Below are positions 21,583-32,595 of a stretch of DNA of 64,000 bases, piece by piece. Source of the stretch: an uncultured Gammaproteobacteria bacterium (GTDB lineage: Bacteria; Pseudomonadota; Gammaproteobacteria; DRLM01). Every line of letters begins with the position of its first letter. Within the stretch, counting starts at the first letter, position 1. Location of the stretch: the NCBI GenBank assembly GCA_947259075.1, contig CAMYKQ010000042.1, forward strand, positions 42,615 to 106,614, given 5' to 3'. The notes under the pieces were generated by a model. That model was not told the origin of the DNA and did no database searches. It was given only the letters and a program-made list of their open reading frames with translations. A program made the position numbers and the translations under genes.

Positions 21583-22941
21583 TTACGACTCGGCCGTGGA
21601 AAACTCACGCAACGCGTCCGCGTCGAGGATTTTCTTATCCACCTTGAGATAAGCCGCCTTATCTTCCACGATCACTACCGCCTCGGCCACCCCGGGAATA
21701 CTCAGTAAGCGCTGGGCCAGCAGCTCCGCCTCGGAGGGACTGATGGCACCCACGTGCAATAGCTGACTGGACAGATAGCGGGGCTGCCGCATGGTGGCGG
21801 CCAAGATCAGCCAAGCCAGGCCCACCAGCGCACACAGACCAAACACCGCGCCGATACCGGCCGCGCCGTAAAGCCAGCCACCCAGCGCCCCGCCGCAAAA
21901 GGCGCCGAAGAATTGCGAACTGGTGTAGACCCCCATGGCCGTGCCTTTCTTGTCCGGCGGGGTGATCTTGGCCACCAGCGAGGGCAAGGTGGCCTCGAGC
22001 AGATTGAAGGCGATGAAGAACAACAACAGGCCGGCCACCAAGCCCGTAAGGCTTTGCCAGCCGCTCATCAATACCAGCTCGGCGGCGATCAGCAGGCCGA
22101 CGGCGCCGACGAAGATCTGTTTCATCTTGCGCTTTTTCTCGGCGATGATGACGAAGGGCACCATCACCACCAGCGCCACCAGCATCACCCCCAGATACAC
22201 CCACCAATGGTGATCCAGCGCCAGACCGGCGTGATCGCGCAAGGCGATGGGGGTGACGACGAAACTGGCGGTCAGCAACATGTGCAGGGCGAAGGAGCCG
22301 AAATCGAGGCGGAGTAACTCGGGGTTGCGCAACACCGTGCTGAAATAGGCGGGCACGGCCTGCGCGTCACGATGCAAACGGCTTTCCACTGGCTGCGGCA
22401 CCCACAAATACAAGACCGCGATCGCACCCAAGCCCAGCAGCGCCGTCGCCCAAAAAATACCGGGCACGCCTATCCATTTACTCAACAGGGGTCCGAGAAT
22501 CAGCGCCACGGTGAAAGACATGCCGATGCTAGCGCCGATGGTGGCCATGGATTTGACCCGGTGTTCCTCGCGGGTCAGATCCGCCGCCAAGGCCATTACC
22601 ACCGCGGCGATGGCGCCGCCGCCCTGCAAGGCCCGGCCGAGGATGACGCCCCAGATCGAATCGGCCAGCGCCGCCACCACGCTGCCGATCGCAAAGATAA
22701 TCAAGCCGGCGACGATCACCGGCTTGCGGCCGAATTTATCGGAAACCATGCCGAAGGGAATGCCCAGCACCGCCTGCAGCAAACCGTAAATGCCGATGGC
22801 CAGACCCATCAAGGCGGGCGTGGCCCCCTCCAAGTCCTGCGCGTACAGGGCGAACACCGGCAGGATCATGAACAGGCCCAGCATGCGGGTGGAAAAAATA
22901 GCGGCCAGCGACAGGGTGGCGCGGCGCTCATTGGGGGTCAT
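21583..22941 (-). CDS. YajR-like MFS transporter with C-terminal ferredoxin-like domain
   Basis: A 452-residue 12-helix major facilitator with motif A in the second-third helix loop ([14 protein letters not shown]). After the last helix, about 65 residues ([27 protein letters not shown]) form a probable small ferredoxin-like fold, the YAM domain of E. coli YajR. The substrate is unknown. ATG 22941 or GTG 22956 may be the start; the longer open frame would run into uvrA. Downstream, toward ssb, a 14-bp GC palindrome at 21516-21529 could attenuate read-through. Confidence 0.85.
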   Translation of the reverse strand: MTPNERRATLSLAAIFSTRMLGLFMILPVFALYAQDLEGATPALMGLAIGIYGLLQAVLGIPFGMVSDKFGRKPVIVAGLIIFAIGSVVAALADSIWGVILGRALQGGGAIAAVVMALAADLTREEHRVKSMATIGASIGMSFTVALILGPLLSKWIGVPGIFWATALLGLGAIAVLYLWVPQPVESRLHRDAQAVPAYFSTVLRNPELLRLDFGSFALHMLLTASFVVTPIALRDHAGLALDHHWWVYLGVMLVALVVMVPFVIIAEKKRKMKQIFVGAVGLLIAAELVLMSGWQSLTGLVAGLLLFFIAFNLLEATLPSLVAKITPPDKKGTAMGVYTSSQFFGAFCGGALGGWLYGAAGIGAVFGLCALVGLAWLILAATMRQPRYLSSQLLHVGAISPSEAELLAQRLLSIPGVAEAVVIVEDKAAYLKVDKKILDADALREFSTAES

Positions 22942-22971
22942 ATTATCGTTGGTCACGCAGGGTTCTCGTTT

Positions 22972-23001
22972 TTGCCTCGTCACGCGAAGGGGGGGTATAG
23001 T
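22972..23001 (+). promoter_or_regulatory. Candidate promoter for uvrA
   Basis: -35 TTGCCT (22972-22977), an 18-bp spacer and -10 TATAGT (22996-23001), about 30 bp before the uvrA ATG. No LexA-type CTGT-N8-ACAG site is visible between 22942 and 23031, so classic SOS control is not supported by sequence. Confidence 0.5.
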
Positions 23002-23031
23002 AGCAGGTTGCATCATGAGCGGGAAATTAGG

Positions 23032-25893
<2,862 letters not shown>

Positions 25894-25924
25894 CCGGCGT
25901 TTTTATCGAACCGCCCCAAACGCA

Positions 25925-25958
25925 AACGCGCCGGATACCTTACGGTATCCGGCGCGTT
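25925..25958. terminator. Perfect 15-bp hairpin between convergent genes
   Basis: AACGCGCCGGATACC, loop TTAC, GGTATCCGGCGCGTT. It lies 32 bp after uvrA and 24 bp after the last pilus gene, so it probably acts as a bidirectional terminator for uvrA and the pilus operon. The U-tract is short on either side. Confidence 0.75.
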
Positions 25959-25981
25959 CGTGCCTGTGAAAGCGAACTCGA

Positions 25982-26641
25982 TTACAAGGTTTTGCACACC
26001 GTGTAGAAGGTGGCGCCATCGTCCGTGTAAGTGGTGGCCGGCGTCGTGCCCGCGGGTTCAGCGTTATTGATACCCTGCACGCCCCGGACTTGACCGCTGT
26101 TGGGCAATCCGTCATCGAATGCCGCATCGATCGCGCCCGCAGACTTACCCGGCAAGCTGCCGGCACAGAGGATATGCCCACTCAAACCCAGACCCCAGGC
26201 GGCGGTGGTATTACTGATACCAATCTGACCGTTGTAGGCGTGCGTGGGATTGGCGCGACCACCCGCATTGGCCGCGGTACCGGCGGGATTGCCTTTGACC
26301 AGACCGGAGTAGCGCAAATGCTGCCACAGATATTGGTTCTCATTATTGCCAGCCGCGAAGGCGTTCGCGTTGACCAATGCACCATTACCATTTCCCGCTA
26401 CGGCGTCGGTCCAACCTCGAGACGCGGCATTGATATCATCACCCGGCATCGCGGCGTATCGATCCTGATAGGCATAAAACGCTGCGGTAATACCATCGAA
26501 ATCATTGCGCAGGTTTTTGATCTTGGCGTTCTCGATCATTTCCTGTCCCTTGAGCACGCCGCCGAGCAGCAGCCCGATTATCACCAACACGATGGCGATT
26601 TCGATCAGGGTAAAGCCGGCCTGATTGCGCGAGATATTCAT
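25982..26641 (-). CDS. Type IV pilin-like protein (prepilin N-terminal methylation motif)
   Basis: A 219-residue prepilin. A short leader ending in Gly precedes the FTLIE cleavage/methylation site (QAGFTLIEIAIVLVI) and the hydrophobic helix IAIVLVIIGLLLGGVLKG. The rest is Gly/Ala/Asn-rich with two Cys that could form the C-terminal disulfide loop (ILCAGS and YTVCK). GGAG precedes ATG 26641 by eight bases. It is the last gene of the MSHA-type locus. Size and position allow it to be either the major pilin or a large minor one. The prepilin peptidase is not in this window. Confidence 0.9.
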   Translation of the reverse strand: MNISRNQAGFTLIEIAIVLVIIGLLLGGVLKGQEMIENAKIKNLRNDFDGITAAFYAYQDRYAAMPGDDINAASRGWTDAVAGNGNGALVNANAFAAGNNENQYLWQHLRYSGLVKGNPAGTAANAGGRANPTHAYNGQIGISNTTAAWGLGLSGHILCAGSLPGKSAGAIDAAFDDGLPNSGQVRGVQGINNAEPAGTTPATTYTDDGATFYTVCKTL

Positions 26642-26794
26642 TTCATTCACTCCCTATGTCGTTCCTGGTCCAGCTCGCTAGCGCGTCGCCTCCAACTGCC
26701 GCCGCACACCCGTCTATGAGCCGATATCGAAAGGGTTATCGGTAATCAAGTCCGGGAGCTTTAGTAATATTCGAGGAAATTTAAGCGACCACCG

Positions 26795-27472
26795 CTAAGG
26801 CCATTTGCCGGTCCCGGCCAGGCGATTGAGCAAGGTGTTCTTCGACAGCGTCACCAGCAAGTCGTCGTAGCTGTTATCGAGGTAGGGGTTCTGAATATAG
26901 ATGGCATTGGGCGCGCCGGGATTAGTGCAGTCGGCCGAGGTGTTGACGATCAAATTGGCATCGTTCTCGCCGTTGGGCAGGCCGTCCTTGCCGCAGGAAA
27001 AAATAATCGCGGCGGGCGCATCGGGGTCCGCCGCGCTCAGCGCGCCGCCGGCCCAATCGCGCACGCTTAGCCCACCTGTCGTATTGGGCGGATCAGGGAT
27101 GCTGGTGGTGAAAGCGTTGTTGGCACGATACCGCATACGCCGGTGCCAGGCATCTTCGCGGCCCACCCCCAGAGTGGCCCAGGGCAGATCGCCCTCGATA
27201 TTCACGCAAGGGCTGTCCTCCACCCCGTCGCCGCTGGTGTCGGGGCAAGGCAGACGACGGTAGGCGACGGCGAAACCCAGCAGGGCCTCACTGACATCTT
27301 GCAGCGTGCGTTGCGTATCCTTGCGTCTGCCATTTTCCATTTGGCTGGACAAGGGCATCAGCATGCCGCCCAATAAGAGACCGACGATGAGCAGCACCAC
27401 GGCCATTTCGATCAAGGTGAATCCGGCATGCAGCGCGGGCCGCCGCGGCGTTTTTAAAGAGTTCAATTGCAC
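26795..27472 (-). CDS. Pseudopilin / minor type IV pilin
   Basis: A 225-residue protein with the prepilin motif HAGFTLIEMAVVLLIVG and a Cys-rich globular part (LPCPDTSGDGVEDSPC, IIFSCGKDG, SADCTNPG). The Asp-rich DTSGDGVEDSP segment could bind calcium. GTG 27472 is the preferred start, overlapping the upstream stop by 10 bp; an ATG at 27493 inside the upstream gene is an alternative. It belongs to the minor-pilin end of the pilus operon. Related FTLIE proteins act in pilus tip initiation. Confidence 0.85.
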   Translation of the reverse strand: MQLNSLKTPRRPALHAGFTLIEMAVVLLIVGLLLGGMLMPLSSQMENGRRKDTQRTLQDVSEALLGFAVAYRRLPCPDTSGDGVEDSPCVNIEGDLPWATLGVGREDAWHRRMRYRANNAFTTSIPDPPNTTGGLSVRDWAGGALSAADPDAPAAIIFSCGKDGLPNGENDANLIVNTSADCTNPGAPNAIYIQNPYLDNSYDDLLVTLSKNTLLNRLAGTGKWP

Positions 27473-28758
27473 GTCACACCACCATCCACGCAAAACACCC
27501 GGTCATTGAAGGACGCCGAGTCCGGCTGATTCTCGAAGGCCAGATCGCCGTTGGCGTTATCCCCTTCCAGATAATTGGCGACCGCGCCCTTGTTCGCATT
27601 AGTCACTCGCGCTTGCCCGGCTAGCGCGCGGCCCGCGAACAGGACATGCGCACGGTAATTCCCGCCGCCGTTTAAAGTCAGACAAGCCGGGCACACGGCG
27701 GCACTGCCGGGCCGGTAGCCGGGCGCGACTTGATAAAAAATCTGTTCCCGCCAACTGTTCCAATACGGCAGAGCGGTAAAACACGTGGCTGGCTGCCAGC
27801 CGGCTTGCATCGCCGCATCGGGCACGCCCGGGCTGGCCTCGATATTCAGCGTCAATGGAATCCGGCCGAAACCCGCGCCGTAATCGCCGGTGTAATCGGG
27901 CGCCGCACCGCCGTTCAACACCGCGGCCCACGGGTACTTGCCGCCCGAGGCCGCCGCATAGGCATCGAGACAGGCGCGGGCGTCGCGCTCAACTCGGCGC
28001 GCAACCGCATTCTCAACGTGCGTCATGAATTCATCGATGGTGACGTAGAGCAAACGATCATTGAAATTACTCCCGGCCGTGGCGGCGATGAAGCTCTGAT
28101 CGGTGTCGGCGTTGTTATGAGCTGTTGCCCCCAGCGTCATGCTGTCCAGATAATTCGCCGCCGCCGGCGCGGCCGCGCCGCGATTTTGTCCCGGCAGCAC
28201 ACGCCCCGGCGCCATCAACACGAAGGCGACGCGATTGGAGAGCAGCGCGCCCTTCTCGTCGAACACCGTGATCCAGCCCGTGTTCAATTGAGTAAGATCG
28301 GAATTGATGGTGGGGTAGGCTAGGTTGTAAACGAGATTACGACTCACCGCATACCACGGCGTCTCGCCGCTTTCATCCCGCAGACGGCCACCCAAACCGC
28401 CGCGTGGATCAATGCAGGGCGCGGGATAATTAGCCCAGGGCAATTTGCCCAGCAAATGCGTATTATTGACCGCACCCGCGGGACAATCCGCGGCGCCATC
28501 GTAATTACCGTCGGCGTTACGATCGGGAAAAGGCAATAAGCCGGGCCGCTGCGGATGCGTCAAGGACCAACCCATAACCAGCTCCTTCGCCTCCGCTAAA
28601 ACCCGCATGGTCTGCGCGTCACGCTCCCTGCTCAGCGAGCTGCTATTCAACTGCGAAAGCAAAAAACCAATGGCACCCAACACCATCACGACAAACATCA
28701 CCAGCAATGCCGCGCCATTCTGGGACGGAATTCGGCATATTTTGCGCGTCAAGCTCAT
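27463..28758 (-). CDS. PilX-like minor pilus assembly protein
   Basis: A 431-residue protein with an N-terminal helix (ALLVMFVVMVLGAIGFLLSQ) and no FTLIE motif, but the NGAALLVMF pattern seen in PilX/GspK-like proteins. The large exported region contains Asp/Asn-rich loops (DRNADGNYDG) and several Cys. It overlaps the MshK-like gene by 4 bp upstream and the pseudopilin gene downstream. A tip or adhesin role is inferred from position and size. Confidence 0.7.
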   Translation of the reverse strand: MSLTRKICRIPSQNGAALLVMFVVMVLGAIGFLLSQLNSSSLSRERDAQTMRVLAEAKELVMGWSLTHPQRPGLLPFPDRNADGNYDGAADCPAGAVNNTHLLGKLPWANYPAPCIDPRGGLGGRLRDESGETPWYAVSRNLVYNLAYPTINSDLTQLNTGWITVFDEKGALLSNRVAFVLMAPGRVLPGQNRGAAAPAAANYLDSMTLGATAHNNADTDQSFIAATAGSNFNDRLLYVTIDEFMTHVENAVARRVERDARACLDAYAAASGGKYPWAAVLNGGAAPDYTGDYGAGFGRIPLTLNIEASPGVPDAAMQAGWQPATCFTALPYWNSWREQIFYQVAPGYRPGSAAVCPACLTLNGGGNYRAHVLFAGRALAGQARVTNANKGAVANYLEGDNANGDLAFENQPDSASFNDRVFCVDGGVTCN

Positions 28759-29243
28759 TTGACGCCATCATTACGTTCAGCGGCGCGCGCCGTCGATTGG
28801 TCTTCAACCCGGCCACTTTTCCGCTCCAAAACCTGCCCCGGCCGTATGCGCACCCGGCGCTGCTCATCAATAAGATCCATGGTCACGCGATTGTCTTCAT
28901 CCGCGCCGCCGCGTATGCGTATGCCTTGTTGTTTATCAAGCTCGCCGGACGGGACGCCATTGATCCAAATCACCTGTCTACCATCATCACTCCGTAACAC
29001 GCCATTGAGCGTAATTGAGGGCTGTGGCTTATCATCATTTGCTAGCGGCTGTTCGGCTTTTGCTCTGCCAGTCACGGGTTGTAGTGCATCATGAAGGCGA
29101 AGCACATCCAGCTTGACACGTTCCGCTGGCGTTGAAAATAAACGCTCAAGGCCCGCCGCCATAGATTGCTGAGAAAAACTCATCAATAAAATACAAGCCG
29201 CGGCGCAATAATGCGGAAATGAATTCGTCACCCGAATACTCAT
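28755..29243 (-). CDS. MshK-like pilus biogenesis protein
   Basis: A 162-residue exported protein with a signal peptide (CAAACILLMSFSQQSMAA). The mature domain (ITLNGVLRSDDGRQVIWING, then GIRIRGG and VRIRPGQ) resembles the GspC/PilP/MshK-type periplasmic connector, which links the inner-membrane complex to the secretin. It overlaps the genes on both sides by 4 bp. Confidence 0.7.
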   Translation of the reverse strand: MSIRVTNSFPHYCAAACILLMSFSQQSMAAGLERLFSTPAERVKLDVLRLHDALQPVTGRAKAEQPLANDDKPQPSITLNGVLRSDDGRQVIWINGVPSGELDKQQGIRIRGGADEDNRVTMDLIDEQRRVRIRPGQVLERKSGRVEDQSTARAAERNDGVK

Positions 29244-29854
29244 GCGTCTTGCTCTCCCGCCTGAGTTTTTATAGTAAACAAGCGCAGCTCACACTCTGCA
29301 TTAATATTAGCTTGATCCTGAATGTAGCTGAATATTTCTACATTACGCCTCAGCATACAACTTTCAACATTAAATAAGCCTGGCACTTTCTTCTGCAAAG
29401 CCGAGATCAAGCGCAACAAATCCTCCTCGTGCAAGAGTCCGATGGTCAATTTGACATGACTGGCCATCAATACCAATTCTCCGCCGCCATCAACATTCAA
29501 TTGATACATCGGCTCTTGCGGTAATACTTGATAACGCAGGCTTGGCAATTTCAACTCAGAAACACTGGCATCCAAAGCGCCTATCAAATCCAAACGCCGC
29601 TCGTCACCGACAAGACCCTCTCTGACCAAAACTTCATAGCGCGGCAAATAATCTTTAACGATATTTTTATCTTCCTTCGCTTTTCGGTATTCCACGCTCA
29701 AACCGTCGCGCTTGGCTAGAGAATTAGCATATTCGTCTTCCATATGTGAAAGGTAAAAATAACTTGATAGAAACAAAATAAAACCGACTGCCGTCGCCGA
29801 AAGTGCGGCCATTATATTATATTTAAGATAATTAAAATCTATCTCAAATTTCAT
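29240..29854 (-). CDS. MshJ/PilO-like pilus inner-membrane protein
   Basis: A 204-residue bitopic protein. One N-terminal membrane helix (MAALSATAVGFILFLSSYFY) is followed by a coiled-coil stretch and a ferredoxin-like periplasmic domain (VKLTIGLLHEEDLLRLISAL). This layout is that of PilO/MshJ/GspM alignment-complex proteins. ATG 29854 was chosen (GGAAG upstream); GTG 29860 is possible. It is embedded in an AT-rich part of the operon. Confidence 0.75.
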   Translation of the reverse strand: MKFEIDFNYLKYNIMAALSATAVGFILFLSSYFYLSHMEDEYANSLAKRDGLSVEYRKAKEDKNIVKDYLPRYEVLVREGLVGDERRLDLIGALDASVSELKLPSLRYQVLPQEPMYQLNVDGGGELVLMASHVKLTIGLLHEEDLLRLISALQKKVPGLFNVESCMLRRNVEIFSYIQDQANINAECELRLFTIKTQAGEQDA

Positions 29855-31385
29855 CGCCACTCGCTTCCATGACGACAGTTAACTCGAACGCAGGTTCTTC
29901 CGAATAAACTTTAATTCCCGCGTCACCATTTAAAACTTCATTCGGATTTATGTTTACTGGCATTTTCACCGATTCTATCGCTACGAAGCCTGGTAGGCTC
30001 CGCAAAACCGCCATAAATTTATCTACTATCGAAAAGGCCTCGCGCAAGTCACCGCTGAATTGACTGAGCCTGCCTTTGAGAATTGCAATCTGACGATGTG
30101 GTCCATCAATATTATTAGCATTGCCTTCACTCGCCTGAACTTCATCCCGCGAAGAATTATCCCAGATAATCTCATCCAGATGAATGCGCGAATCCAGCTT
30201 CACACCCTTGCTCAAGGCAACCATCATCCGTCCCGGCCCGCTAGTGCCCCGCACCATCGAATCTCGGAGATCGACCACCGCCTTCATGTCCCGGGCGCTA
30301 ACCGTCAGGGGCGGCAAGGCCGCGATTTCTCTTTTTTGTAAAACTTCCAAGCGCTCCATTTCCTGCTCAATAAAACTCATCTCACTTTTCATTTCGAGCG
30401 CTGAAAAAATATTACTCATCCCCATGACCACGCCCGCCATGGCGGCGCCGGCGCCAGCGGTCAAAAAACTACGCCGGATAATCCCATGTAAAAAATAACG
30501 TCGCTCCACCGTTCGCGCATAATTGGCGGCGGGCTGAGATCGTCCAGCCATATAAATAAATATTTCTTCACAAGCCTCCGGAGAAATTACATTTTTTAAT
30601 CCTAGAGATCGGGATATTCTGGTAGTGTCTAGCACATGAAAATTAAGCAATCCATCACCATCCACTTGCTCATGCAATTCAGACAACCCTTCACTACCTA
30701 CCACATATATATCCAACACCTCTGATGGATTCAGCAACTGCAGTCTATTCAAGTAACGCTGATTCTTCTCGGCTTCACTCTTAACATAGTCTGCGAAATT
30801 ATTAATATCTGCCATATGGCAAGGTGAAAGCCGGCTAGCCTTGAGGCGTTTATCTGAGAAAAAACTCTGCCGCAACACGCCACCCTGGTGCCGGGTCAGA
30901 AGCAAGACGTTATTTGAATCCACAGCCAACATGCGCAATATAGATTCACCAAACATCGGTACGGAATAAATTCCTTTTAGAGAGACTTTATTATTATTAA
31001 GAATAGACAGCCAAGAATTAAGATGATCAGGATTGGTCAAAGCAGTAAATAGAACCTTGTCATCACGGCGATTAGAATTTTCGCGCCCGTGAACTTCCCC
31101 ATGATAATAAGGCGTGCGCCTAAAGAGCTGCTCGGCGCGTCTTTGAAAGAGCTGTCTTTTCTCAGCCCCCGTCACATGAGGTAGGTTGATATTTCGGTAT
31201 TCTTCCTCGATGACATCCATCAACACCAAGCTGACCTGATCGCGCCCGTCAGCCAGGTACCTCGATAATTCTTCTTGCCCTTCACTGCTAGAAGGGAAGC
31301 TTGCCAGCGATTGTGGCGCACGGCCCTTAAAACCGTACACTGTCAGGGCGCCAGAATTAATATAAAAAATTCTATCAACGCTCAT
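29844..31385 (-). CDS. MshI-like pilus biogenesis protein (PilM/PilN-like)
   Basis: A 513-residue protein. The N-terminal about 290 residues look like a cytosolic actin/PilM-like domain without clear nucleotide motifs. A single membrane helix at about 305-325 (LTAGAGAAMAGVVMGMS) leads into a coiled coil and a PilN-like periplasmic domain. It thus joins PilM-like and PilN-like roles in one chain, as in MshI or GspL. It sits between mshG and the MshJ-like gene, and base composition is markedly AT-rich. Assignment rests on layout and order rather than strong motifs. Confidence 0.65.
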   Translation of the reverse strand: MSVDRIFYINSGALTVYGFKGRAPQSLASFPSSSEGQEELSRYLADGRDQVSLVLMDVIEEEYRNINLPHVTGAEKRQLFQRRAEQLFRRTPYYHGEVHGRENSNRRDDKVLFTALTNPDHLNSWLSILNNNKVSLKGIYSVPMFGESILRMLAVDSNNVLLLTRHQGGVLRQSFFSDKRLKASRLSPCHMADINNFADYVKSEAEKNQRYLNRLQLLNPSEVLDIYVVGSEGLSELHEQVDGDGLLNFHVLDTTRISRSLGLKNVISPEACEEIFIYMAGRSQPAANYARTVERRYFLHGIIRRSFLTAGAGAAMAGVVMGMSNIFSALEMKSEMSFIEQEMERLEVLQKREIAALPPLTVSARDMKAVVDLRDSMVRGTSGPGRMMVALSKGVKLDSRIHLDEIIWDNSSRDEVQASEGNANNIDGPHRQIAILKGRLSQFSGDLREAFSIVDKFMAVLRSLPGFVAIESVKMPVNINPNEVLNGDAGIKVYSEEPAFELTVVMEASGDEI

Positions 31386-31386
31386 G

Positions 31387-32595
31387 TCAGTTACTGATGT
31401 TGCCTATGATTTCATAAATAGGACCGAGAACCGACAGCATCACCCAACCCAGAATCAGACCAAGAAACACCGTCATGGCCGGCTCTATCATTGATTGCAG
31501 ACGATCGATTGACTCCTTTACATCACGGTTGTAAAAATAACTGACATTACGCAAGGCCTCGTCTATTCCTCCAGTCTCCTCGCCCACTTTCAGCATCCGC
31601 AAAACCAAAGGCGGGAAAAGATTTACCGAGGCGATGCCATCGCTCATGCTTTTTCCTTCGGATATATGTTTCTCAGCCTCTCCTAAAGCTTGCGCAATAA
31701 CTTTATTACCCGAGATGTCCCGTGTGATTTTCATGCTAGCCAGCACCGTAACGCCTGATGCGTATAACAAGGCAAAGTAAGTGGCGAAGCGGCTAAGTAT
31801 AATTTTGCGAAGAATTGGGCCAATGATCCACAGACGCAGCTTAAACGCGTCAATATGGTATCTCACCCGCGCGGAACGTTTGGCGAGAATACGAAGCATG
31901 ATGAAGAAAAGCATGGGTCCAAATAATATAACCGCCCAATAACTTATGATGAAATCTGATAAATTGACTAACAAACGCGTGTGTAGCGGCAATTCCTCCC
32001 CCATGTTTCCTATAAAAGACACTAGCTGGGGAACCAGATAAATCATCAAAAAGAAAACCACTCCCAATACCACCGCACCAACGAAGGCGGGATACATCAC
32101 GATTTTTTTGGTATGCGCCGCAAGTTCGTCCTGCCACTTGAACGACTCGGTTAAATTACGAAATACCGCTGTCAAATCACCGCTCTGCTCACCAGCACGT
32201 ATCAAATTTATGAATACTTCATCGAACATTTGTGAAAATTCACTCATCGCTTCTGATAGGGTCTTGCCTGCCTCGATTGCCGAAATCATCCCGGAGATGA
32301 TTTCCTTGAGTCCCGGGTTATCCATGCTGCCACGAATATCACCCAAGCCTTCAAGAATAGGGACGCCAGCCCGGGTTAGCTGCTCCATATCGAAGCAAAA
32401 TGAAATTATCTCGCGCCGAGTGATACGCCGCCTTCCAAAAAATACCCTGGCACGCTTCTCCATTTGACAGGTGATGAGCGACAAGCCCATGGATTGCACT
32501 CGCGACTCCAATTCTGGCTCGTTGGCGGCATCTAAACGGCCACGCAAGCGCTTTCCATTTCGGTCAATCGCGATATATTTGTACGAGTGGCTCAT
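31387..32595 (-). CDS. mshG: Type II secretion/pilus inner-membrane platform protein (GspF family, MshG)
   Basis: A 402-residue GspF/PilC-family platform protein. Two T2SF repeats are visible (FSQMFDEVFINLIRAGEQSG and LFPPLVLRMLKVGEETGG), each with the conserved Gly-Glu. Membrane helices lie near 170-190, 215-235 and 375-395. It anchors the extension ATPase to the growing pilus. Its start overlaps the end of mshE by 4 bp (ATGA). Confidence 0.88.
   Translation of the reverse strand: MSHSYKYIAIDRNGKRLRGRLDAANEPELESRVQSMGLSLITCQMEKRARVFFGRRRITRREIISFCFDMEQLTRAGVPILEGLGDIRGSMDNPGLKEIISGMISAIEAGKTLSEAMSEFSQMFDEVFINLIRAGEQSGDLTAVFRNLTESFKWQDELAAHTKKIVMYPAFVGAVVLGVVFFLMIYLVPQLVSFIGNMGEELPLHTRLLVNLSDFIISYWAVILFGPMLFFIMLRILAKRSARVRYHIDAFKLRLWIIGPILRKIILSRFATYFALLYASGVTVLASMKITRDISGNKVIAQALGEAEKHISEGKSMSDGIASVNLFPPLVLRMLKVGEETGGIDEALRNVSYFYNRDVKESIDRLQSMIEPAMTVFLGLILGWVMLSVLGPIYEIIGNISN

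Noticed and set aside
22372..23031. Long N-terminal extension of UvrA in the open frame
   Set aside because: UvrA begins at [13 protein letters not shown] (23032), and the upstream part overlaps the MFS gene on the other strand with no UvrA resemblance.
22942..23031. SOS box for uvrA
   Set aside because: No CTGT-N8-ACAG or close variant is present in this interval.
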